DNA of 64,000 nt from Chloroflexota bacterium (GTDB lineage: Bacteria > Chloroflexota > Anaerolineae > Anaerolineales > UBA11579). Shown here one piece after another: positions 34,842-43,575 of this stretch; within the stretch, counting starts at the first letter, position 1; each line of letters starts with the position of its first letter. The notes beneath the pieces are model-generated. The model did not search any database, was not told where the DNA came from, and worked only from the letters and a program-made list of their open reading frames with translations. The translations under genes and the position numbers were made by a program. The stretch is taken from the NCBI GenBank assembly GCA_019456165.1, contig VRUJ01000008.1, positions 1 to 64,000 on the forward strand, in the 5' to 3' direction.

Positions 34842-36527
34842 ATGCACAATAAGCGGATACCTCGAATTGAAATAATACTGGCAATAATCGGATTCTTAGG
34901 TTTGGGGGTTGCACTAACTTTTATTCAGGGCAAAGAGGCACACACTGATGTTCTCTGGTACATGAATTTAAGTTTGAATAATATTCCAGATGCACATTGG
35001 CAGAACCGCTATACGCATGTGTTCCTCCAAAAAATATTTCTTGAGCTCTTTCGAGATCCATTTGTTGGTTTGAGATATTTTTGGGCATTTACTGTTACAT
35101 CCACTAGCGCTTTGATCTATTTGAACACAAGATTATTAACCAGACGCAGTAACTTTATCCATGCTGGCCTGGCAGTAGCGATATTTTTATCTCACCATAT
35201 GCTTGGGGAGAAAGCTGGTGTCGTATTGATAGATAACACTGCCACTCTTATCGTTATGCTGATCGTTACCCTTTACTTGTATTCTGTGCGCTGCAAACAT
35301 ACAAAACGTTGGGTTGTTATCGCGCTAGGATTTGCTTTCTTTTTGGCTTTTAAAACCAAGGAAACAACCTGGTTTTCAGGAATCTTACTGATTGGTTTTG
35401 GTTTTAATGATTTAGGACGTTTTAATTTTTCAGTCTTCAAAAAGCATATCTTTAATGTGGTGTTCGGCCTTTTGGCCGGATTGTTCCTCTTCAGTTTTCT
35501 TCACGGTGTTCTCTTAGGAGATTTCTTATTTGGCCTTAAACCTTTTCAGGCTCAGGATTTTTCCAGATCTATGGAGGCTGAAACAACCCGCATATTCCAA
35601 GAGTCGAATAGCTGGTATGAAAGTGAAATATTGGCTTTCTTTCCGATTCCATTTTTCTTATATGTGATCAGCGGATTAAAACGGAAACAAGGTGAATTTC
35701 TCCCTGCTTTAAAGTTTTTATGGGGCTTGCCTTTAATAGCAATTATTTTATTAACATTGAGTATGCTGATAGGTCCTTTTGGAGGTGTTTCTCGACTAAT
35801 GCTTCCTGGCTTTGGAATCATCAGTGTTTTTGCTCCTCTCGCGATTGACTTTAGTTTCCCAGCATCTCATAAAAAAGAAGCAGCCAAGTTTTTTGGAGCA
35901 TTGGTAATTGGGATGATCATCTTATTCGGTTTACGTATCTCTCTTCTAAATTATGCCAATTCCGCGGGAATCGTTTATGGTGACTTTCTGACTACTATTA
36001 TCAACCCGATTTTCTTTACACTGCTGCTAGGAATACTTATCCTAGTCGAAAAGTTTACACTCCGAACAGTTATTATCCCGCTTGTTTGCCTGGTTGCTTT
36101 GGTAAGTACACCTTTATTGGAAAACTATCGGCAAATAAAGCTCACCTTTAATAATCCTGTCGTCCAAAGCAGGTTCTATCCCTTCTATAAGTTTGGTGAA
36201 TTTATATCTTTTGATGAAGAAATGTTGATGTATGTGTCGCCATCTATTCCAGCTGAATTAGGTTTCTTTTCAGACGACATCAACACTATGTATACATTAT
36301 TTGATTTGCATTTTGGAGAAAAATCATCTCAAAGGAATTTTACTTACTCACCGATGCCAGCTGATATTTCCGAAAATGTTATTGAGGGCGATTTTTCGTA
36401 CGTATTCCTCACTGAGCAAGAATGGGATACTCTGACCTTTGATTTGGAAACAAAGCTGCAGATTGAAGCCCTCTGTACAGTAATCCCTGACTCAGACCAA
36501 CCACTCATTTTCCTAGATTGCAATTGA
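34842..36527 (+). CDS. Polytopic membrane protein, tandem copy 2
   Basis: A 561-residue paralogue of the preceding gene, with ATG preceded by TTAGGAGGAAG (a TTG at 34818 is in frame but lies in the promoter). Long identical stretches include NRYTHVFLQKIF-type and HTKRWVVIALGFAFFLAFK segments, and the same soluble C-terminal domain ends FLDCN. Loops and the copy-specific FxxP segment near residue 235 have diverged. The similarity of the two genes continues about 20 bases past both stop codons, so the duplicated unit extended into the start of the following GNAT gene. Function is unknown; a GT-C-like glycosyltransferase role is a guess. Confidence 0.85.
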   Translation: MHNKRIPRIEIILAIIGFLGLGVALTFIQGKEAHTDVLWYMNLSLNNIPDAHWQNRYTHVFLQKIFLELFRDPFVGLRYFWAFTVTSTSALIYLNTRLLTRRSNFIHAGLAVAIFLSHHMLGEKAGVVLIDNTATLIVMLIVTLYLYSVRCKHTKRWVVIALGFAFFLAFKTKETTWFSGILLIGFGFNDLGRFNFSVFKKHIFNVVFGLLAGLFLFSFLHGVLLGDFLFGLKPFQAQDFSRSMEAETTRIFQESNSWYESEILAFFPIPFFLYVISGLKRKQGEFLPALKFLWGLPLIAIILLTLSMLIGPFGGVSRLMLPGFGIISVFAPLAIDFSFPASHKKEAAKFFGALVIGMIILFGLRISLLNYANSAGIVYGDFLTTIINPIFFTLLLGILILVEKFTLRTVIIPLVCLVALVSTPLLENYRQIKLTFNNPVVQSRFYPFYKFGEFISFDEEMLMYVSPSIPAELGFFSDDINTMYTLFDLHFGEKSSQRNFTYSPMPADISENVIEGDFSYVFLTEQEWDTLTFDLETKLQIEALCTVIPDSDQPLIFLDCN

Positions 36528-37277
36528 CACAAATATATTTAATTGAAGAACTGTCTGCTAATGCATGGCCCACAGATGTTGTTCAGGTGGTGGATGGCTG
36601 GAGGCTGCGTTACGCGGCCAGTGTCTCCCGCCGCCTAAATTCTGTGTGGCCAAATCTCAACGGGGGCAAAATAACCCTCGAGCGCAAATTAGACATTGTG
36701 GAAGATTTCTATTCCCGCAGGGGAGTTCGCACACGCTACCAAATGTGCCCAGCTGCCCGACCTAAAGAAGATACTAGAGGCGCGCGGATACACGTTTGAT
36801 GCGCACACCGCGGTTCAGACCACTTCCCTGAAAAATGTAATAGATCGCACTCAATCCAAAATGGATTTCAAGATTGATATAGATTCAGAACTTACCAAGC
36901 AGTGGTTTGACTTTTACACTCGATGTACACACTACGATGAACCCAGTGTATCTACGCATCACCAACTGTTCAAAAACATTGGTCCAAAGACCGGATTTGC
37001 TTTTCTGAAGATTAGGGGACAAGCTGCCGCAATTGGTTTGGGTGTAATCGAACGTGAATGGGTTGGTGTTTTTTGCATGCAGACCTTACCAGATTTTCGA
37101 AGACAGGGTGCTGCCAGCGCGGTGCTGTACGCTTTGGCGAGCTGGGGGCTGAATAATTCTGCCAGCCAAGCGTATTTGCGGGTCATGGAGGATAATCCAC
37201 CTGCCTTGAATTTATATTCACAAACAAGTTTTAAGAAGTTATACCATTACTATTATGCAGAGGGACTCGAGGATTGA
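36524..37277 (+). pseudogene. GNAT family acetyltransferase with a frameshift
   Basis: The frame from TTG 36524 reads MTQIYLIEELSANAWP, then VDGWRLRYAASVSRRLNSVWP, the typical N-terminal half of a two-domain GNAT protein. Near 36750-36760 the coding signal jumps one frame: YQMCPAA in the first frame continues as PDLKKILEARGYTFDAHT in the next. The second part carries the acetyl-CoA motif LPDFRRQGAASAVLYALASWG and YLRVMEDNPPALNLYSQTSF and ends at 37277. A one-base insertion or two-base deletion explains it. The start overlaps the stop of membrane protein copy 2. Confidence 0.82.
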
Positions 37278-37354
37278 ACCACCTGGCAGCGTTTATTGAG
37301 GTATAATAATTAAGCAGGTAGTGAAAAACGGGATTTACTTCTGAGGAGATTTCA

Positions 37355-37585
37355 ATGACAGAAGATTATAATAATTTTGTGGAACCAATGGATGTTGAAC
37401 AAGATGGGGCTGCTGATTCCAATAAGACGTTAAAGATAATAGGAATTATTATCTTAGTGCTGGTTGTCTTGTGCGTGTGTTTGGTAGTATTTATCTTATT
37501 GCTGCCGGTTATTCTCACCGCAATTCTGGCATTGTTGAGCCCATTCATTGGTGATGTATTCTCCGATATTATTATCGGCATCTAA
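37355..37585 (+). CDS. Small membrane protein
   Basis: A 76-residue protein with GAGGAG before its ATG and TATAAT at 37302-37307. The first ~25 residues are acidic and hydrophilic, then one long hydrophobic stretch covers residues 28-62 (IIGIIILVLVVLCVCLVVFI onward), enough for one long helix or a hairpin. Function is unknown. It stands alone, followed by the convergent ruvA gene 33 bases away. Confidence 0.65.
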   Translation: MTEDYNNFVEPMDVEQDGAADSNKTLKIIGIIILVLVVLCVCLVVFILLLPVILTAILALLSPFIGDVFSDIIIGI

Positions 37586-37618
37586 CAGCGAAAATTAATC
37601 TGGAAATTATCTTAAGGA

Positions 37619-38200
37619 TTAAGGCTTAGAGAAATATTGCAGGGCAAGGCGCAAACGTTCTTCAACACCATCTGGAGCATCCTCGGGGATAATCTGCAGT
37701 GCGGCTTGTGCTTCGATAATGCTGTAGCCCAAGGCGGTAAGGGCAGCAAGCACCTCACTGTCGGTGTCATCCATTATCGCCACCGCTTCCAAGCTATCAG
37801 AGGCGGGTAAGCGGTCTTCCAGATGTAGAGCGATCTTCTGTGCAGTCTTCTTGCCTACCCCAGAGACACTGCTGAAGATTTCTGCTTGTTCGTTAAATAC
37901 CGCTCGGCGGATGGCGTTGGGGGTAAGTGTAGAGAGAATCGCCAGTGCCAAACGGGGGCCGACACCGTTTACCCCCAACAGCATACTAAAAAATTCGCGT
38001 TCTTCTTTGGTTTCAAATCCGTATAGGGTCAGATCATTCTCGCGTACGATCAAATGAGTGTGCAGCGCCGCGGATTTGCCGGGTTGAAGTTCATCTCTCA
38101 GCGGTGCGGGTACGTAGACGCGCAGACCGATGCCTCCAACCTCCAAAACGATGCTATCCGCATCAATTTCTGCAATACGGCCATTGATACTCGCAATCAT
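37619..38200 (-). CDS. ruvA: Holliday junction DNA helicase subunit RuvA
   Basis: A 193-residue RuvA, the tetrameric protein that binds Holliday junctions and loads RuvB. The OB-fold domain begins MIASINGRIAEIDADSIVLE. The helix-hairpin-helix motifs are MLLGVNGVGPRLALAIL near residue 72 and FSSVSGVGKKTAQKIAL near 107. The C-terminal domain that contacts RuvB is present. GGAG precedes the ATG. RuvB is not in the window; ruvC lies two genes upstream on the same strand. Confidence 0.97.
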   Translation of the reverse strand: MIASINGRIAEIDADSIVLEVGGIGLRVYVPAPLRDELQPGKSAALHTHLIVRENDLTLYGFETKEEREFFSMLLGVNGVGPRLALAILSTLTPNAIRRAVFNEQAEIFSSVSGVGKKTAQKIALHLEDRLPASDSLEAVAIMDDTDSEVLAALTALGYSIIEAQAALQIIPEDAPDGVEERLRLALQYFSKP

Positions 38201-38242
38201 TTTTTATTCTCCAACACAAAATATCCTTATGAGATCATGTAT

Positions 38243-39502
38243 TTATAAAATGAATGCCATGCCAATCCCAGTCGCTAATATCAGTAGGAATCCCGGTAGA
38301 AGCGCCCGGCGTAAAGCTGGCGCTCCTGCGGCCAGCACAATGCCGCCTTTCACTAAGGTATTAGACATTGTTGCTAGTACGATCGCCCGCGCGGCTGTGT
38401 CGAGTTCCAAACCTCCTGATAGACTTAATTCGGACATGGATAAGGTGATTGCATCTACGTCGGCCAAACCAGAGACAATGCTGGAGAGGAACACACCAGT
38501 GTCCCCAAAATTAACCTGGGCGGTGCGTGAAACCAACAATACTGCGCCGTATAACAAACCGAACTTGACCGCAGCCCCCAGGTCAAATGGGTTGGAAAAC
38601 TCCATCTCGCCGCTTTCATCTGAACGTTGAGAGAAAAACAAATAGACACCGTAAGCCAGACCGATCAGCCCTGCCGCGCTAAGCGGCAGCCAGACAACTT
38701 TAAGCAATGCCGGATTGAGTATGCCCACCTCGATCAACACACGTGAGAACATAACTGTCCAGGCAACGGAGATCCCCAGAGCAAAAGATTTGGCTAATTT
38801 TGTGTCATGCTGGCTGCGCTCAGAAAAACTTAAAGTGACCGCGGTGCTTGAAACCATACCACCGAGTAATCCTGTCAGTCCAATACCTTGCTTTGGCCCC
38901 ACAAACTTTATCAATACATAACCCAAAAAACTAATACCAGAAATGAAAACCACCAACAACCAAATTTTGAAGGGGTTGAGCACATCGAATGGTTCTGGCC
39001 AAAAGCTTTGGTTGGGGAGCACTGGTAAGATGATTGCGCTGATTACCGCTAATTGCAGAGCCGCGACCATATCCTCTCGAGTCAGCGCTCGCACTAAGCG
39101 GTCAGTCTCCAGCTTGAGAGAAAGCAAAACTGTGGTGGAGATTCCGATAGCAACCGCTAGCGTGAGATGACCCAGATAACACAAAGCTCCAATCAGAATG
39201 GCAACTAAAACGGCTACCTCGGTAGTTATACCAATGTGATCGCTGCGGGTGGCAACCACAATATGCCCCACTAGGACGAAAGCTCCCGCGACCAGGAGCA
39301 CGGCGAGGAAAATTAAGGCCGAATTAAATTCGATTGATAGCATAGCACCCAAAAAACCGGATAAACTCAATAATGCAAAGGTGCGTTCACCGGCAACGAT
39401 TTCGCGGCCTTCTGCGCCATGCGCGTATTCACGCTGTAAGCCGATCAAGAATCCTATTGCAATAGAAGTGATAAAGCGTATGAAAAGGTCAGTTTGATCC
39501 AT
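38243..39502 (-). CDS. MgtC/SapB-DUF4010 membrane protein
   Basis: A 419-residue polytopic membrane protein. The first ~140 residues match the MgtC/SapB type (SIAIGFLIGLQREYAHGAEG, AGERTFALLSLSGFLGAML). The rest is a DUF4010-type region with helices and GLTGLLGGMVSSTAVTLSFSERSQ near residue 220. The family is thought to affect magnesium or ion homeostasis; no activity is proven for this architecture. It is inserted between ruvC and ruvA, with 20-42 base gaps, so it probably shares their transcript. Confidence 0.9.
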   Translation of the reverse strand: MDQTDLFIRFITSIAIGFLIGLQREYAHGAEGREIVAGERTFALLSLSGFLGAMLSIEFNSALIFLAVLLVAGAFVLVGHIVVATRSDHIGITTEVAVLVAILIGALCYLGHLTLAVAIGISTTVLLSLKLETDRLVRALTREDMVAALQLAVISAIILPVLPNQSFWPEPFDVLNPFKIWLLVVFISGISFLGYVLIKFVGPKQGIGLTGLLGGMVSSTAVTLSFSERSQHDTKLAKSFALGISVAWTVMFSRVLIEVGILNPALLKVVWLPLSAAGLIGLAYGVYLFFSQRSDESGEMEFSNPFDLGAAVKFGLLYGAVLLVSRTAQVNFGDTGVFLSSIVSGLADVDAITLSMSELSLSGGLELDTAARAIVLATMSNTLVKGGIVLAAGAPALRRALLPGFLLILATGIGMAFIL

Positions 39503-39522
39503 ATGTAAACCGTTAAGAAAAT

Positions 39523-40029
39523 CTAATTCTCTATTCCGGTATTGAAGAGTGTATGGGTGTGTAGGCTGTGTGCATGGCAGATAGCCACTGCCAGCGCATC
39601 AGCTGCATCGTCGGGCTTTGGAATTTCATCCAGATTTAACAAAGTTCGTACCATCTCTTGAACCTGGCGTTTGTCTGCTGCACCGTAACCGGTCACGGCT
39701 TGTTTGATATCTGTCGGGGCGTATTCACCTACCTTCAAGCCTGCCTGGGCCAAAGCTAGTAGGGCCACTCCGCGGGCCTGGCCTACGCTTATCGCCGTGC
39801 GCACATTCTTCTGGAAAAACAATTTCTCCACTGCCCCGCTTTCCGGAGGATGGAGTTGCAAAACTTCGTTCAAGCTTTTATAGAGTAGGGCAAGGCGCTC
39901 GGCCATTGGCATTTTAGGTGGGGTTAGAATAACCCCGTAATCCACCGCTTGAAGGTTTCCGTTCTCGGTCTGGAGCACAAATCCATAACCTGTAGTGGCG
40001 GTTCCAGGGTCAATGCCGATAACCAGCAT
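39523..40029 (-). CDS. ruvC: Crossover junction endodeoxyribonuclease RuvC
   Basis: A 168-residue RuvC resolvase that cleaves Holliday junctions. It begins LVIGIDPGTATTGYGFV, with the first catalytic aspartate at residue 6, and contains AVEKLFFQKNVRTAISVGQARGV with the catalytic glutamate. The third and fourth acidic residues lie in KPDDAADALAVAICHAH. Length and motifs are standard. It follows yebC by six bases, the same yebC-ruvC order found in many bacteria. Confidence 0.97.
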   Translation of the reverse strand: MLVIGIDPGTATTGYGFVLQTENGNLQAVDYGVILTPPKMPMAERLALLYKSLNEVLQLHPPESGAVEKLFFQKNVRTAISVGQARGVALLALAQAGLKVGEYAPTDIKQAVTGYGAADKRQVQEMVRTLLNLDEIPKPDDAADALAVAICHAHSLHTHTLFNTGIEN

Positions 40030-40035
40030 GAGGCC

Positions 40036-40791
40036 TCAGGCTGGCTCTAATTTTGCCAGCGCCTCGTCAGATATTTGTAAATTGGAAAACAAGTTTTGCA
40101 CATCGTCCAGATCTTCCAAGGCTTCGATGACTTTCATAACTTGCAAGGTGTCTTCGGGATTGAGCTCAACTTCCTGGTTGGGTACCAAGCGCAACTCGGC
40201 GTCGTCGGTCTGGATGCCTGCTGCTCGCAAGCGGTCGCTGATCTCTTTGTAAGAGTCCACCGGACCATGAATCTCTATCACCTGATCGTCAAAAGTAACG
40301 TCATCAGCTCCGCCCTCAACAGCCAATTCAAAAATTGTATCCTCATCCAGGTCTGCGGCTGGGAAGGAAAAATAGGTATTGCGTGTGAACTGCCAGGCAA
40401 CCGATCCACCCTCACCCAAGCTGCCGCCAGATTTTATTAGCACGTGGCGAATATCTGACACTGCCCGATTGCGGTTATCGGTAACGACCTCAATGATCAG
40501 GGCTACTCCGTGAGGTGCATAGCCCTCGTAAGTAATCTGTTCTAAAGTGACGCCATCTTTACTTTCACCTGTGCCGCGCTTGATCGCGCGATCAATATTA
40601 TCATTGGGCATGTTAGCTGATTTGGCACGCTCAATCGCAAGCCGCAATGTAAAGTTAACCTCTGGATCCCCACCGCCACTGCGAGCCGCAATCGTTACTT
40701 CGCGCGCTAAGCGAGTGAAGACTTGGCCGCGCTTCTGATCCGTGACCGCTTTTTTTCGTTTTATCGTAGACCATTTGCTGTGTCCAGACAT
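40036..40791 (-). CDS. yebC: YebC/PmpR family regulator
   Basis: A 251-residue YebC-family protein starting MSGHSKWSTIKRKKAV. The ATG at 40789-40791 is preceded by GTGGAGG; an upstream in-frame start has no support. FTRLAREVTIAARSGGGDPE, RAIKRGTGESKDGVTLEQITYEGYAPHGVALIIE and SGGSLGEGGSVAWQF are diagnostic. Family members are described as transcriptional regulators or as ribosome-associated factors that relieve stalling at proline stretches. It heads the yebC-ruvC-DUF4010-ruvA group with its own promoter. Confidence 0.96.
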   Translation of the reverse strand: MSGHSKWSTIKRKKAVTDQKRGQVFTRLAREVTIAARSGGGDPEVNFTLRLAIERAKSANMPNDNIDRAIKRGTGESKDGVTLEQITYEGYAPHGVALIIEVVTDNRNRAVSDIRHVLIKSGGSLGEGGSVAWQFTRNTYFSFPAADLDEDTIFELAVEGGADDVTFDDQVIEIHGPVDSYKEISDRLRAAGIQTDDAELRLVPNQEVELNPEDTLQVMKVIEALEDLDDVQNLFSNLQISDEALAKLEPA

Positions 40792-40831
40792 AACCAATCC
40801 TCCACAGAAATCCCTTTTGGATAATAATTCG

Positions 40832-40859
40832 ATTATACCATGCCATCGGATGAGATCAA
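40832..40859 (-). promoter_or_regulatory. Promoter of the yebC-ruvC operon
   Basis: On the minus strand TTGATC (40854-40859), a 16-base spacer and TATAAT (40832-40837) form a good promoter. Transcription would begin about 35 bases before the yebC ATG, leaving room for its GTGGAGG ribosome binding site. Confidence 0.7.
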
Positions 40860-40898
40860 ATTTGTCCTTCCCCTGTTCCAAACCTAAACTTAACAAAA

Positions 40899-40929
40899 GG
40901 AAATCTCAGTCTCGATGACTGAGATTTCC
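40899..40929 (-). terminator. Intrinsic terminator of the ubiA-like gene
   Basis: GGAAATCTCAGTC (40899-40911) and GACTGAGATTTCC (40917-40929) make a perfect 13-base-pair stem with a five-base loop. On the minus strand the stem is followed by TTTTGTTAAG. It lies between the end of the prenyltransferase gene and the yebC promoter. Confidence 0.85.
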
Positions 40930-40964
40930 GAATAAGAGTTACCTGAGTAGAAAATGAAATTCTA

Positions 40965-41825
40965 TTAGGTCGAAATTATTAGTACAAAAAACACAATCGA
41001 ATATGCAAACGGAATTCTCCAGTTTTGCAGGCGGACTTTAGATATTTCAACATCTGAGTTTGCAGACAGCAATCGAATACCAATCAGTAAGATGGACGGT
41101 AAAAGGAAAACCCAATAAGTTAAGAAAAACCACACCGGCTTCTCTAAAAGGAAAAGCGCCGTGTTAATGACTGGGAGCGAGGCTAATACCAGCGCGCCTC
41201 CAAAGATCAGAGCTTTCTTCTTCCCAAATGCAGAAGCAATCGTCGTGCGGCCAGTATTCGTATCTCCCTCAACATCTGGAATTCCAGCGATGACCTCGTT
41301 ACCCAAGAATAATAAATATAAACCCGCGATAGAAACCGCAATTTTCCAATTCCATTCGCCGGAGATGAAAGCAATCGTTGATAACGGTAGGATGGCCCAA
41401 AACCCGATCATCAGGTTAGCCAAAAAAAGCACTCGTTTTAGATATAAATTATATAAAAACACAACCAAAAGCCCGGTTAAGCCAAGCAGCATCATTTGGA
41501 CACTATCAGAAAGACCTAATACAAGCGTAAGGCCTCCAAAAAGTATTGAAAAAACGATAATTTCAGCGCGAGACAATGCTCCGGCAATCAATGGGCGGTC
41601 AGGGTGGGATATGGAATCGGCTTCTGCGTCCAGTAAATCATTAGATATGTTTCCAAAAGCGATAAAATTAAAAGCCATCAGTGCACCCAGCACTGTGCGG
41701 CCGGATGGCCATGCAATGGCTTCATATACCAACCATTGTCCAAATAGAACACTAATACCTGCACCTACAGGAGATTTTAGACGTACAGCTTCAGAGATGG
41801 CTTTCAGTTTGTTGATTATTTTCAT
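40965..41825 (-). CDS. UbiA family prenyltransferase
   Basis: A 286-residue integral membrane prenyltransferase with about eight or nine helices. The first aspartate-rich motif is NDLLDAEAD near residue 60 and the second is GIPDVEGDTNTG near 184; these bind the prenyl diphosphate through magnesium. The pattern is close to the geranylgeranylglycerol-phosphate and chlorophyll/quinone synthase branches. The acceptor cannot be told from sequence; membrane lipid, quinone or pigment synthesis are all possible. It stands alone with a strong terminator behind it. Confidence 0.9.
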   Translation of the reverse strand: MKIINKLKAISEAVRLKSPVGAGISVLFGQWLVYEAIAWPSGRTVLGALMAFNFIAFGNISNDLLDAEADSISHPDRPLIAGALSRAEIIVFSILFGGLTLVLGLSDSVQMMLLGLTGLLVVFLYNLYLKRVLFLANLMIGFWAILPLSTIAFISGEWNWKIAVSIAGLYLLFLGNEVIAGIPDVEGDTNTGRTTIASAFGKKKALIFGGALVLASLPVINTALFLLEKPVWFFLTYWVFLLPSILLIGIRLLSANSDVEISKVRLQNWRIPFAYSIVFFVLIIST

Positions 41826-42047
41826 GGTAGATTATTCTCCATAATCTATCGCTTGGATTAGTATTTGCCATAGCAATTGTTATGCGACAGATAGATACCG
41901 ATGGAAATAGGCCGAGGTTATTATAGTCAAAAGACGTTTTATTAGCAATGTTATTATATATATTTTTTCATAACCTAACAAATTTAACAAGCGATGCAAA
42001 TAATTAGGGTTTTGGGGGGTATACTAAACTTAAAAGGTATTTTAGAG

Positions 42048-43055
42048 ATGCAAGAAGCCATGCTTTACGAACAGCTAAGCGATGAACGCGTACGCTGCAA
42101 TTTGTGTGGTCATCATTGTGTGATTTCGCAAGGAAAGCCTGGCGTCTGCCTGGTGCGCTACAATCGAAAGGGGAAATTATATACACAGGTGTACGGACGG
42201 ACCGTCAGCCAACAAATCGACCCGATAGAAAAGAAACCTCTTTACCATTTTTACCCCGGTTCATTGGCCTACTCAATCGCCACGCCTGGCTGCAATTTCC
42301 AATGCCCCTGGTGCCAAAACTGGGACATAGCGCACATGCCGCGCCAGGGCGACCTGATACTTGGAAACGAGGCCACACCAGAACAGCTGGCTGCCACGGC
42401 GCAATCCACCGGCTGCCGCAGTATCGCTTATACCTATTCAGAGCCGACCATTTTCTTCGAATATGCCTACCAAACTGCGCGTCGAGCACGCGAGTTGCAG
42501 GTTTCCAACATCTATGTGACCAATGGCTACATGACTACTGCCATGCTGGAAACTTTCCAGCCCTACCTGGATGCAGCCAACGTGGACTTGAAAGCCTTCC
42601 GCAAAAAAACCTACCACCGATATGCAAAAGGCGGCTTGCAGACCGTTCTGGATAGCATGCGGACGATGAAGAAGCTGGGCATTTGGTTGGAGGTGACCAC
42701 GCTGGTCATCCCCGGCCTCAACGACGATCCGCTGGAAATGCAAGATATTGCCCAATTCATTGCTCAAGAACTGGACGTGGAAACCCCCTGGCATTTGAGT
42801 CGCTTTTTTCCCAGCTATAAAATGAGTGACCGGCCTGCAACCCCCATTGAGACGCTGCGTACAGCCCAGGAGATCGGCCAAGATGCCGGATTGAAGTACG
42901 TTTATCTGGGCAATGTAGCCGGTGAGAGCAACACTCATTGCCCCAACTGCCGACATCTACTCATTCGTCGCAAGGGTTACTGGATCACAGAGAACAATAT
43001 TCAAGATGGAAACTGCCCGGAATGTGGGACGGCTATCGCGGGTGTGTGGGGGTGA
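42048..43055 (+). CDS. AmmeMemoRadiSam system radical SAM enzyme
   Basis: A radical SAM protein of about 335 residues. It has an N-terminal zinc-type cluster (CNLCGHHC and GVCLVRYN), then the radical SAM motif CNFQCPWC (C-x3-C-x2-C) in IATPGCNFQCPWCQNWDI. YTYSEPTIFFEY and the C-terminal metal knuckle (HCPNCRHLL, CPECGTAIAG) complete the AmmeMemoRadiSam pattern, related to pyruvate formate-lyase activases. Its function is not established. The Memo-family partner lies 520 bases downstream on the other strand; an AMMECR1 gene is not seen. ATG 42048 is preferred; an ATG at 41994 is in frame but adds unusual residues. Confidence 0.92.
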   Translation: MQEAMLYEQLSDERVRCNLCGHHCVISQGKPGVCLVRYNRKGKLYTQVYGRTVSQQIDPIEKKPLYHFYPGSLAYSIATPGCNFQCPWCQNWDIAHMPRQGDLILGNEATPEQLAATAQSTGCRSIAYTYSEPTIFFEYAYQTARRARELQVSNIYVTNGYMTTAMLETFQPYLDAANVDLKAFRKKTYHRYAKGGLQTVLDSMRTMKKLGIWLEVTTLVIPGLNDDPLEMQDIAQFIAQELDVETPWHLSRFFPSYKMSDRPATPIETLRTAQEIGQDAGLKYVYLGNVAGESNTHCPNCRHLLIRRKGYWITENNIQDGNCPECGTAIAGVWG

Positions 43056-43414
43056 TGTGAAAGTGGGGGAATTAGGGGAAGTGGGAAGTGTGGTTAAGAA
43101 CGGCTAGGACTATCTAACAATTGGGTTCAGCAGCACCGAGAAAAAAAATTGAACACATTGCAGGCGAGACTACCTTGCTAAAATTGGTCTTCAATGGCAA
43201 ATAATCTCAATATTTCGGTACCTGAAAGTATGAGACCATGTTCTTTATGATTATTGGTGAGAGAACTTTGATGATGTACATCTATCTGGATGTTTGTTTG
43301 TTAGCCTCCTGGTTTTATCCACAGCAGAACTGCAATATTCCCCATAGTTTTTCAATATTATACAGCAAAAATATTGATTCCTTCTATATCTTACTGTTCA
43401 GACAGAATAAACTA
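43056..43414. other. Intergenic region after the radical SAM gene
   Basis: About 360 bases without a supported gene, AT-rich in the second half. A short open frame at 43238-43471 has no ribosome binding site or protein-like character, and its 3' part runs into the palindromic element, so I treat the region as non-coding. Confidence 0.4.
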
Positions 43415-43493
43415 CCAAAATCCTCTAAACTCCTATCCCCGCTGCAAGCAACGGGGTATTACGGAGTTTAGCCCCCACGGGTACGGATTTTGG
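43415..43493. repeat. Long nested palindromic element
   Basis: Three nested arms match: CCAAAATCC with GGATTTTGG, TAAACTCC with GGAGTTTA, and ATCCCCG with CGGGGTAT, around a central CTGCAAGCAA. The result is a roughly 79-base imperfect stem-loop. A related smaller palindrome follows at 43506-43526. It resembles a miniature palindromic or REP-like intergenic repeat and may also terminate transcription between the convergent genes. Confidence 0.65.
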
Positions 43494-43505
43494 AAAAACA
43501 TGGAA

Positions 43506-43526
43506 CCCTCGTAGCAAGCTACGGGG
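43506..43526. repeat. Second palindrome sharing the CGGGGTATT end
   Basis: CCCTCGTAGC and GCTACGGGG form a stem with one bulged T, followed by TATT. Its 3' half (ACGGGGTATT) is shared with the larger palindrome just upstream, so the two are likely copies of the same repeat family. Confidence 0.5.
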
Positions 43527-43575
43527 TATTCAGCAAGAATAAATGATAAGAACCCTCGAGATAATCCTCATGCGG

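Noticed and set aside
42104-42956. Open frames on both strands overlapping the radical SAM gene
   Set aside because: They lie inside the conserved radical SAM coding region in other frames and show no family features.
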